NCBI GenBank assembly: GCA_028818755.1
Contig: JAPPNF010000009.1
Location: 1-33,875, forward strand
DNA from: Deltaproteobacteria bacterium
GTDB taxonomy: Bacteria; Desulfobacterota; Binatia; UBA9968; JAJDTQ01
DNA length: 33,875 nt
Reading direction: 5' to 3'
Shown: piece after piece, positions 1-7,505 of the stretch
Layout: every line of letters begins with the position of its first letter
How positions within the stretch are numbered: position 1 is the first letter of the stretch
Program-made: the position numbers and the translations under genes
Notes under the pieces: generated by a model
What the model was told of the DNA's origin: nothing
What the model saw: the letters and a program-made list of their open reading frames with translations, nothing else
Database searches by the model: none

Positions 1-87
1 CGTGCGTCCGCTGCAATCGCACCCAGTCAACGCTGAGGTTTTGCAAGAGGCTCCAGTGTATAAAGGTGCAACAACGGAGGTCATGTA

Positions 88-984
88 ATGGTTTTCAGGA
101 TCGGCACTGCGGACACCGGCGGCACGTTCGACACCCAGGGCATGGCCGTTGCCGAAGTCTTCAACGAGTCCCGCCCGCCCGAGGAGCGCTGCGAGCTCAC
201 CCGCAGCTCGGCGAGCATCGACAACGCCAACCGGCTCGACCGGGGCGAGATCGAGTTCGGCTTCATGGCATCCAACTGGGTTCCCCGGGCAGGGCGGGGG
301 ACGGCACCGTTCGAACACCCCATCGGCCTGCGGACGGTTTCGCCGGCCAACGCCGGCCCGATCTTCTTCGTTGCCCTGGCGGATACTCCCGTGGAGAACA
401 TCGCCGATCTCGCCGGCAGGCGGGTGGCGGTGGGAGCCGGGGACAGCGGCATGACCCAGCACGTCCACACCATCTGTGATGCGCTGGGCATTCCCTTCTC
501 GGACTTCACCCCGGTCTACATGGGCTTCCCGGAGGGAGCGGACGCCCTGGTGACGGGGGAGGTGGACGTTCAATTCCAGTGCCCGATCCCCAATGCGGTG
601 ATGACCGATCTGAGCGAGCGGGCCCGTATCAGGGTGGTCCCGTACCGCGAGGAGCAGATCGGGCACGTGTTGTCGCAGGTTCCCTTCTACAGGCGTGTGA
701 TCATGCGCCGGGGCGTCTTTCGGGGCGTCGACGAAGACATTCCGCAGATCGCCGTGCTCAACGTCCTGGTGACGCACGAGCGAGTGGACGAGGATCTCGT
801 CTACGCACTGGTCTCCACCCTGGTGGGGAACACCGGGCGGCTTGCGCGGATCAACCCGTTGTTCGAGGGTCTGGATGAACTCTACGAACCTCTACGCACG
901 CAAGGGCCTCGGACGCTGGAGCTGGAGGGCGTACCGCTGCACCCGGGCGCTCTCAGGGCCTACCGGGATGCGGGCTATCTTTGA
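88..984 (+). CDS. TAXI-family TRAP-type solute-binding protein, no signal peptide
   Basis: The 298-residue product resembles TAXI-type periplasmic binding proteins of TRAP transporters. It opens with an IGTADTGGTFDTQGMAVAEV segment, the usual start of the mature TAXI fold, followed by a NIADLAGRRVAVGAGDSG segment and a GEVDVQFQ segment typical of the family. The ATG at 88 follows a GGAGG Shine-Dalgarno sequence at about 77-81. An in-frame TAA at 61-63, with no start codon between, rules out an upstream extension, so the export signal found in ordinary family members is absent. No TRAP permease gene lies in the window. Family fold is fairly sure. The ligand is unknown, and the protein may act in the cytoplasm or be a decayed transporter component. 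Confidence 0.75.
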   Translation: MVFRIGTADTGGTFDTQGMAVAEVFNESRPPEERCELTRSSASIDNANRLDRGEIEFGFMASNWVPRAGRGTAPFEHPIGLRTVSPANAGPIFFVALADTPVENIADLAGRRVAVGAGDSGMTQHVHTICDALGIPFSDFTPVYMGFPEGADALVTGEVDVQFQCPIPNAVMTDLSERARIRVVPYREEQIGHVLSQVPFYRRVIMRRGVFRGVDEDIPQIAVLNVLVTHERVDEDLVYALVSTLVGNTGRLARINPLFEGLDELYEPLRTQGPRTLELEGVPLHPGALRAYRDAGYL

Positions 985-1065
985 TTGACGGGACACCGTG
1001 GTTGGAGGCGTCGCGGGCCCGACTAGCGAAAACCGCCAGCAGCCTTTGAGGAGGAGGATACGAAG

Positions 1066-3672
1066 ATGCGAACCGGAACATTGCTCAACCGGACATCGCT
1101 GATGTTCGTTGGCGGCCTGATCGTGCTGGCCGGCGTCTTTTCCGATGGGCACCGCGCATCGGCCCAGACGCAGGAAGCGTGTCCGCTTCCCGCCGGCGGG
1201 ACTCCCGTCGCGCCCCCGGGTGTGACGGCGCAGCAGGTGGAAAACGGCACCGGCAGCCTGATGGAGTTCGTGCTGGAGGCGAGAGAGCGGTCCGTCGAGC
1301 ACGCCCGGCAGGCCACGACCGCGGAACAAGGGCTATACATTGCATGTCTCGTAAGGGAGGAGGGTGGACCTTGGCGTTCCGGTTCAACCTACGTCGTGAG
1401 CCTCACGCTCGACGGCAGGGTGTACCTTCACGCGAAGGACATGTCATTGGCGGGCAGGCTGCTCAACCCCTTCATTTATGGAGAGATCCTTTCCGCGTTG
1501 GGCGTCTCCCCAGCCGATCTGGCCAACCTGGGGTCTCCCGATCCCGATACGCGCAACAGCGCTTTCGCCGCGGTCATCGCCACATTGTCGCAAGAACCGG
1601 ATGCTCCGTTTGATGCCACCGTCCCCATACCGGGCCTGCGGCCAGGCATACCCGGTGCTTCCGGCTACGCCGCCGTCTACGTCTCGCCCGAACTTCGGAG
1701 CCCGATCGTGCTGCTCGCCGGATTCGATATCAACGAATCTCACTTCGCTCAGGAAGACATCGATTACGGCGACCCGGCTATTACTGCCAGGGACGTGGTG
1801 GACCGAGAGACCCTGAAGGCCTTCGTCACGGAAGCGGGGGAGTACTTTCTCGGACTCCAGCAGAGCGGCGATCCAGCCGCATGGTCGAAAGCCAGGATCG
1901 CCTTGCGGGATCCGAACGGACCCTGGAGACACGGTTCCGTGTACCTCTACGTGTTGGACCTCAATAGCGACCTCATCGTCTTCCACGCGGCATTTCCGGA
2001 CAGATTCGAGTATCGGCCTCTGGTGCCGACCGTCCATGACGCCGTGACCGGAAAGCTCGTTTTGCCGCAGGTCATCGAAGCGGCGACCAGCGGCCCGGAA
2101 GGCGGCTTCGTGGAGTACTACTTTGACGATCCCGAGGACCACTCCGACAGTGCCGACATCCCCAAGGTGGGCTACGCCCGCGAGTTCAAGGCGGACATCG
2201 TCAGGTCGGACGGAATCACGGTGTCATTGGACCTCGTCATCGGGTCGGGCTTCTATCCGAGCTCGCCCTCGGTGGCCGCGGCGCGCCAGAACACGGTGGT
2301 CAAGTCGGTGCTGCCCCAGGTCATGCGGGCCATGACCGCCAGCACCGTCGACGCGGTCTCGGGCCGCATCCAGCAGGCCGCCTCCGGCGCGCCGCCGGCC
2401 AAGGGGTTCAGCCTCGGGGGCGCCTCCACGCTCTCCGATGCCCTGCTGACGCACGGCCGGGCGCTGGCGAACGACTCGTTCGACCCCGACCGGCTGCTCC
2501 AGGGCTCGTCCTTCACCTTGCCGCTCAACGCGGCGGCCAGAGGACGGGGCGGCCTTCTCGGCAACCTGACGTTCTGGGGAAGCGGGGACTACCGCAACTT
2601 CTCAGGCGGCAACCTGAAGACCGTGGACTACGACGGCAACGTGGTGAGCGCCAACCTCGGGATCGATACCCGGGTGGGCGAGAACCTGCTGGCGGGGGTG
2701 TCGGCGGGGTGGGCTCGCGGGACGGTGGATTACACGGACTCCAACGCGGTGACGGGCGAGTTGGCGACCACCGTGACGAGCGTCAACCCCTACGTGGGCG
2801 TGCAGACGCAGGGGGGCATGAACCTGTGGGCCACGGGCGGCTATGGCTGGGGCGAGGTGGAGGTCGACGATGAGTTGGCGGGAGCGGAAGCGAGCGACCT
2901 GACGCAGAGGATGGTGGCGGCGGGGGTGAGGGGACCTCTGGTGTCCAGCGATGAGCTGTTGAAGGGCGGCACCACGAGCCTGAGTCTCAAAGGGGAGACG
3001 GCATTCACGTGGGCAGACGTGGACGGCTCGGGGGCTCTGGAGAGCATGAAGCTGGAGGCCAGCCGGCACCGGCTGATGCTGGAAGGGAGCCATGTCCGGA
3101 AACTCGACTCGGGGGCGACGTTCACCCCGTCGATCGAGGTCGGCATGCGGTATGACGGTGGGGACGGCGAGACCGGCAGCAGTATCGAGACCGGGGGTGG
3201 TCTGCGTTATGCTGACTCGGGGAGCGGTCTGACCATCGAGGGCCGGGCCCGGACCCTGTTCGCTCACAGTGGTGATTACGAGGAGTGGGGGGTAAGCGGG
3301 TTGTTGCGGCTCGACCCGGGAGCGGCGGGTCTGGGGTTTTCGCTCAGCGTGCGGCCGGCGTGGGGCCGGACGGCCAGCGGGGCGCGGCGGATGTGGGAGA
3401 GCGGGGTGCTGCCCGGCCTGGCGGCCAGCGATCAGGCGGCGCGAGTCAATGCGCGGGTGGGCTATGGCTTCGGCACCACGTGGGGCGGCCGGGGAGTGGT
3501 GACGCCGTACACCGGCGTGTCGCTGTCGGGAGAGGGGTCACGGCGGTTCAGCCTGGGAGGGCAGTACAGGATGGGGTCGTCGGTCACGATGAGCCTGGAA
3601 GGCGTGCACAGCGATCCGGCGCACCGCGCCACCAGCCAGGGCGTCATGCTGCGCGCCGACATCAACTGGTAA
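1066..3672 (+). CDS. Secreted protein with cache-like modules and autotransporter beta-barrel
   Basis: The 868-residue protein starts after an excellent GAGGAGGAGG ribosome site. Residues 1-34 form a Sec signal peptide ending in ASAQ. Two similar modules follow. One, about residues 78-160, contains GGPWRSGSTYVVSLTLDGRVYLHA; the other, about 255-385, contains NGPWRHGSVYLYVLDLNSDLIVFHA. Both resemble extracellular cache sensor domains. After a linker rich in Ala, Ser and Gly, residues about 580-868 show alternating amphipathic strands rich in Gly and aromatics, like an autotransporter barrel, ending LRADINW with a terminal aromatic residue. The likely location is the outer membrane with the cache-like modules as passenger. 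Barrel assignment is fairly strong, the cache assignment moderate, and the ligand unknown. It lies 64 bp upstream of the RiPP operon, but nothing seen links it functionally. Confidence 0.7.
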   Translation: MRTGTLLNRTSLMFVGGLIVLAGVFSDGHRASAQTQEACPLPAGGTPVAPPGVTAQQVENGTGSLMEFVLEARERSVEHARQATTAEQGLYIACLVREEGGPWRSGSTYVVSLTLDGRVYLHAKDMSLAGRLLNPFIYGEILSALGVSPADLANLGSPDPDTRNSAFAAVIATLSQEPDAPFDATVPIPGLRPGIPGASGYAAVYVSPELRSPIVLLAGFDINESHFAQEDIDYGDPAITARDVVDRETLKAFVTEAGEYFLGLQQSGDPAAWSKARIALRDPNGPWRHGSVYLYVLDLNSDLIVFHAAFPDRFEYRPLVPTVHDAVTGKLVLPQVIEAATSGPEGGFVEYYFDDPEDHSDSADIPKVGYAREFKADIVRSDGITVSLDLVIGSGFYPSSPSVAAARQNTVVKSVLPQVMRAMTASTVDAVSGRIQQAASGAPPAKGFSLGGASTLSDALLTHGRALANDSFDPDRLLQGSSFTLPLNAAARGRGGLLGNLTFWGSGDYRNFSGGNLKTVDYDGNVVSANLGIDTRVGENLLAGVSAGWARGTVDYTDSNAVTGELATTVTSVNPYVGVQTQGGMNLWATGGYGWGEVEVDDELAGAEASDLTQRMVAAGVRGPLVSSDELLKGGTTSLSLKGETAFTWADVDGSGALESMKLEASRHRLMLEGSHVRKLDSGATFTPSIEVGMRYDGGDGETGSSIETGGGLRYADSGSGLTIEGRARTLFAHSGDYEEWGVSGLLRLDPGAAGLGFSLSVRPAWGRTASGARRMWESGVLPGLAASDQAARVNARVGYGFGTTWGGRGVVTPYTGVSLSGEGSRRFSLGGQYRMGSSVTMSLEGVHSDPAHRATSQGVMLRADINW

Positions 3673-3736
3673 CCGTACCCGTGTCCCCTCTGCCGGCGAG
3701 GGCCGCAAGAAAGTCGGCGGAGCGTTGGCAGGACCG

Positions 3737-5038
3737 ATGAAGAAACCCATTGACGCGGCGGATCTTCTCGTATCAAGAGCCGGCGAAGACAGCGACTTTC
3801 GCCAACGTCTTCTCGCGAAACCCAAAGAGACGATCGAAAAGGAATTCGGCGTGAGGCTGGCCGAAGACCATGAGATCCACGTGCATGAAGAAACCTCTTC
3901 CGAGACGCACTTGGTGCTTCCGCCGCGCAGCCGGCTCAGCAAGGCCGAGCGGGAGGAGGCGAGGACCGGCGCCACCTCACTCGCGTTTCTTCGCAAGACA
4001 CTCCACGACCCTGCGCCACCCCTCCGTCTCCCCGCCGCTAAGCGGACGAGAGCCCGAAAGAACGCTGCTACCTCGGAGGCACTTGCAAGAGCGGGCCGAG
4101 AGAGCATCCGCCGCGGTCTCGTTTTCCTGGAATCCACCATCGACAAGCAGGGAGCCTGGCACTGCATCCGGTTCAATGTAGCCAAACCGGACATTCCACG
4201 GCATTTTGAAAGACCTCCTTTCGTGTCGGCTCTTTGCGTGCTTGCGCTGGAAAGTTGCGATGAAGCGCGGGCCAGGGCCATGTGCGCCGCCACCAGGGCG
4301 TATCTTGTCAACACCATGGAATATCCCGGATTGTGGCGTTACTATCGCCATCTGCCCCAGGATCTGGACAGCACCTCGCTCTGTTCGCTTGTCATCGGGA
4401 CTCACCCGTGGATCCTGCTGGGAAGAAACGTTTCGCGATTGTTGGCGAATCGCGACGAGGAAGGCCGCTTCATGACCTGGGTGCTGGCGGAAGACCAACC
4501 CGATGTCGTGTCTACCTTTCGAATCGAAGCCGACCCGGTCGTCAATGCCAACGTCATCGCATACCTCGGCGACCACGCCGAAACCAGGGATGCCCAACGA
4601 TGGTTGGAAGCCTTGATCACCGAAGGCAGCCTCGAGGGCTCGTCCAAATGGTATCCCGACACGGTCGCGATCTACTATGCAACCACACGTGCCATGATTC
4701 GCGCGCGGCCCGCCCTCGACCGACTACGCCCCATACTGGCGGATCGTATCCTGGGCTTGCGCGACGAGAAGGAAGAATTCGGCAACATCCTCCAGACCGC
4801 TCAGGCCGTGTCGGCTCTCTACAATATTGGAAGCCTGGAAAGCATCTACGCCAAGCGCGAGGTGGAGAGGTTTATCAGTTTTCAACGTGAGGACGGTAGC
4901 TGGCCGGAGCTTCTCGCGTTCGGTGATCAAACATTGAAGTGGGGTACGTTCGGGCAGATAGGGCACGGCTCCGAAGCCGTGACCTCCGCGTTTTGCATCG
5001 AAGCTCTGGAGCGTCTCGTCGAAGTCCTGAGGGCCTGA
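3737..5038 (+). CDS. NHLP leader fused to terpene-cyclase-like alpha/alpha-toroid protein
   Basis: The 433-residue product begins with a nitrile-hydratase-alpha-like leader: residues 1-70 contain DFRQRLLAKPKETIEKEFG and then EIHVHEE and LVLPP, matching the free precursor at 11034-11285 nearly segment by segment. After a basic linker, residues about 105-433 are helical repeats of the prenyltransferase/squalene-cyclase type, with FLESTIDKQGAW and SFQREDGSWPELL as QW-like repeats. QDLDSTS near residue 210 resembles the DxDD acid motif of class II terpene cyclases, with the fourth position changed to Ser. ATG 3737 is preferred because the leader homology begins there; an in-frame TTG at 3725 follows a GGCGGAG sequence and is an alternative. 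First gene of a plus-strand run. A leader on an enzyme-sized protein is odd: it may be a scaffold, a giant RiPP substrate or a leader-recruited enzyme. Its chemistry is not established. Confidence 0.75.
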   Translation: MKKPIDAADLLVSRAGEDSDFRQRLLAKPKETIEKEFGVRLAEDHEIHVHEETSSETHLVLPPRSRLSKAEREEARTGATSLAFLRKTLHDPAPPLRLPAAKRTRARKNAATSEALARAGRESIRRGLVFLESTIDKQGAWHCIRFNVAKPDIPRHFERPPFVSALCVLALESCDEARARAMCAATRAYLVNTMEYPGLWRYYRHLPQDLDSTSLCSLVIGTHPWILLGRNVSRLLANRDEEGRFMTWVLAEDQPDVVSTFRIEADPVVNANVIAYLGDHAETRDAQRWLEALITEGSLEGSSKWYPDTVAIYYATTRAMIRARPALDRLRPILADRILGLRDEKEEFGNILQTAQAVSALYNIGSLESIYAKREVERFISFQREDGSWPELLAFGDQTLKWGTFGQIGHGSEAVTSAFCIEALERLVEVLRA

Positions 5039-5117
5039 AACGTTTGGCGGTTGCGTGACCCGGGTGGTAAAATCGAGCATCCACGCGGGGGAGGAATGGT
5101 CCGTCAGGGCAGCTGCC

Positions 5118-7505
5118 ATGCCGCAAGATACAGTAGGTGGAGATTCGGGCCCAGACAAGGCTGACCTCACGCAGCACATCGAGCCGTCGATTCGCAACGC
5201 CCTTCCGCATTACCTGCCACTGGGTATTTTCCCGCTGCTTCTGGCCGCCGCGTTCTATGGCGGCTGGTGGTTGTTACCGCCGTTTCTTTTCATGAGCGTC
5301 GTCGGGCCACTCGATCGGGCGCTGGGTCCCGACGGACGCAATATGGACCCGGAGAGAACGCCGGAACGCCGTCTGCTCTGGCACAATCTTCCGGTATGGA
5401 CCTGGGCGTTTCTGTGGCCGCCGACGCTCATTTTCGGCATGTGGCAAATCCTTGTCGCGAATCAGTTCGCGATCTGGGAAGCAGTGATCCTGGCGATCCT
5501 CCTGACCATGGAGGCACAGGCTGTCTTCGTCGTCGGTCACGAACTGGTCCACCGGCGTTCTACCTGGGAACGGCGGCTCGGAGAATTCCTGCTCGCCTCC
5601 GCCTCCTACCCGCAATACTCCACGGAGCATGTCTATATCCACCATGCCAAGGTCGGCACTCCGCATGACGTGGGATCCGCTCCCAAGGGCGAAAGTTTCT
5701 GGAGGTACTTCCCCAGGGAAGTCGTAAGCAACATCACCAACTCCTGGGCATTCGCCGGCGAACGCCTGGCGCGGCGCGGTCTGCCGCGGTGGCATTACAG
5801 CAATCAGTTCTGGCGCTACGGCGTCGCCGTCCTGTTCTGGTACGGACTGGTGTATTGGATGAGCGGGATCCTGGCGGTTCTGGTCTTCGCCTTCCTCGGA
5901 CTGAGTTGCGTCTTTTCGATGAAGATCAGCAACTACTTCCAACACTACGGTCTGCGCCGGGTCCGTCAGCCCAACGGCCGTTGGGAAAAGGTAATGCCGC
6001 GCCATTCCTGGGACGCCGACTGGAAGTTCAGCAATTGGATGTTCTTCAACATGCAGCGCCACGGGGACCATCATGCGGCGGCATCTCGCCACTATCCGCT
6101 GCTCCAGGTTCGTGGCGCCGATGACACCCCGGTCTTGCCGGGCACCTACGCCGACATGATGAACATCGTGCTGCGGCCGAAGCGCTGGTTCGAGAAGATG
6201 GATCCGTTGGTGGACCAATGGCGCGCGCATTTCTATCCGGAGATCGATGACTGGAGCGCCTACGACAGCCCGATTTCCGCCGCGCGACCGGAAGCGTTCG
6301 AGGCGATCGTCGAAATTTTCGGCGCCGCCCCGCGGCTCGCCAAATGGATCGAACGCAATCCGGAGCTTCTGGACAGCCTGCAGGACCGGGAATTCACCGA
6401 TCTCGACTTGCCGAAGGGATTCGGGCCGGATCGGCAAACCGAAGCGATCGCGCGCCGCGGGCTTGCGAGACTCTATTGGACAGTCGAAATGGGCGTTGAG
6501 GAAATGAAGGACCAAGTCGCCGAATTGCCGACGGCCGATGCAAGGGAGACCGCGGAAATCGTGCGAAACTGGTCGAACGACAAGGCATTTCAGATCGGTA
6601 TGCACGTCGTGCGCGGAAACCTGTCGCCGGCCGAGGCGAAGGCCGCGCTGTCCAATCTCGCCGAAGCGTCGCTCTCGACCTTGCTCGCCGCCGTGGTGGC
6701 GGATGTTGTCGAACGCACCGGACCACTCGGCGCTGGCGGGGTCGCCGCGATATTTCTGGGCGATCTCGCCAGCCGGGAAGTCTATCCCGGCGTTGCCATC
6801 AATATGCTGTTTGTCCATGACGGCGGGGAGTCCGGCGAAGATGAACGCCTGTGTCGGGGTTTCCGGGAGACCCTGACCGACTTGGCGCGGGACAGTCTGT
6901 TGTTCTCCCCGATCGCGCCCGCCTCGAACTCCCTTCCCGCCCTGCGCCTTTCCGAACTGGCCGAGCATTTCCGGAAACGTGTTTCCGGGGCCATTCCCTT
7001 GCTCACCAGGGCGCGCTGCGTGTTCGAGTGCGGCGACTCCGACATCGGCCGCCGCTTCGATGAAGCACGGCGCGAAGCCTTGGCCGGGGCGAACGAGTCC
7101 CTGGTCGACAAGCAGCGCGAGTCACTGGAAGACCCGGCCGAAGCCGGTGTGTCCGCGTACGCCCGGATGCGCGGCGGGCTGGATGATGTCGAGAGGGCCG
7201 CGCGATTCCTGCAGTTGACGAACGGCGGCGCCGGCCTCGACGATCCGGCTCCGTCCGCCGTGAAGGTGCTTCATGACGCTGGCGCGGAGCCGCTGGCGCA
7301 AGCCGCGTCGCTGTGGCGGGATTTGCAGGGCATCACGCGCCTCATCGGCGAGGAGGGGTTTGACGCGACCGCGGCGGGGCCGAAGGTTCAGTCTCTTGTC
7401 GCGAGCGCTTGCGGGCACGCGGATTTCGATGCGCTGAAGGCGGCGGTCACCGGGACCGCGTCCCGCGCCGCCGCCGAGATCGATACGCTTCTTTCCCGCG
7501 CATGA
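5118..7505 (+). CDS. AlkB-type di-iron monooxygenase fused to degenerate GlnE-like domain
   Basis: The 795-residue protein has an N-terminal integral-membrane AlkB-like hydroxylase (about residues 15-380) with several hydrophobic helices and every histidine motif of the family: HELVH near 141, EHVYIHH near 170-176, NYFQHYG near 272-278 and RHGDHH near 313-319. The di-iron site therefore looks intact. Residues about 384-795 follow the plan of glutamine-synthetase adenylyltransferase: WIERNPELLDSL, a helical region with LSNLAEASLSTLL, then LGDLASREV, and later RGGLDDVERAARFLQL. The catalytic GxSDxDL segment reads PGVAINML and the RLRP segment is lost, so nucleotidyl transfer is unlikely. ATG 5118 is chosen for a modest AGGG site; GTG 5055 is an in-frame alternative lacking a ribosome site. 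The stop overlaps the next start (ATGA at 7502). Substrate unknown; an alkyl or terpenoid chain is plausible by family. Confidence 0.8.
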   Translation: MPQDTVGGDSGPDKADLTQHIEPSIRNALPHYLPLGIFPLLLAAAFYGGWWLLPPFLFMSVVGPLDRALGPDGRNMDPERTPERRLLWHNLPVWTWAFLWPPTLIFGMWQILVANQFAIWEAVILAILLTMEAQAVFVVGHELVHRRSTWERRLGEFLLASASYPQYSTEHVYIHHAKVGTPHDVGSAPKGESFWRYFPREVVSNITNSWAFAGERLARRGLPRWHYSNQFWRYGVAVLFWYGLVYWMSGILAVLVFAFLGLSCVFSMKISNYFQHYGLRRVRQPNGRWEKVMPRHSWDADWKFSNWMFFNMQRHGDHHAAASRHYPLLQVRGADDTPVLPGTYADMMNIVLRPKRWFEKMDPLVDQWRAHFYPEIDDWSAYDSPISAARPEAFEAIVEIFGAAPRLAKWIERNPELLDSLQDREFTDLDLPKGFGPDRQTEAIARRGLARLYWTVEMGVEEMKDQVAELPTADARETAEIVRNWSNDKAFQIGMHVVRGNLSPAEAKAALSNLAEASLSTLLAAVVADVVERTGPLGAGGVAAIFLGDLASREVYPGVAINMLFVHDGGESGEDERLCRGFRETLTDLARDSLLFSPIAPASNSLPALRLSELAEHFRKRVSGAIPLLTRARCVFECGDSDIGRRFDEARREALAGANESLVDKQRESLEDPAEAGVSAYARMRGGLDDVERAARFLQLTNGGAGLDDPAPSAVKVLHDAGAEPLAQAASLWRDLQGITRLIGEEGFDATAAGPKVQSLVASACGHADFDALKAAVTGTASRAAAEIDTLLSRA

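Noticed and set aside
5096..5164. 22-codon open frame starting right after GGGGGAGGA
   Set aside because: The ribosome-like sequence is only a base or so from the ATG, too close to work, and the frame ends inside the AlkB-like gene with no leader-like content.
5274..6968. Long minus-strand open frame opposite the AlkB-GlnE gene
   Set aside because: It lies wholly inside the gene, and its translation is of low-complexity shadow type with no motif. The plus frame contains all AlkB motifs.
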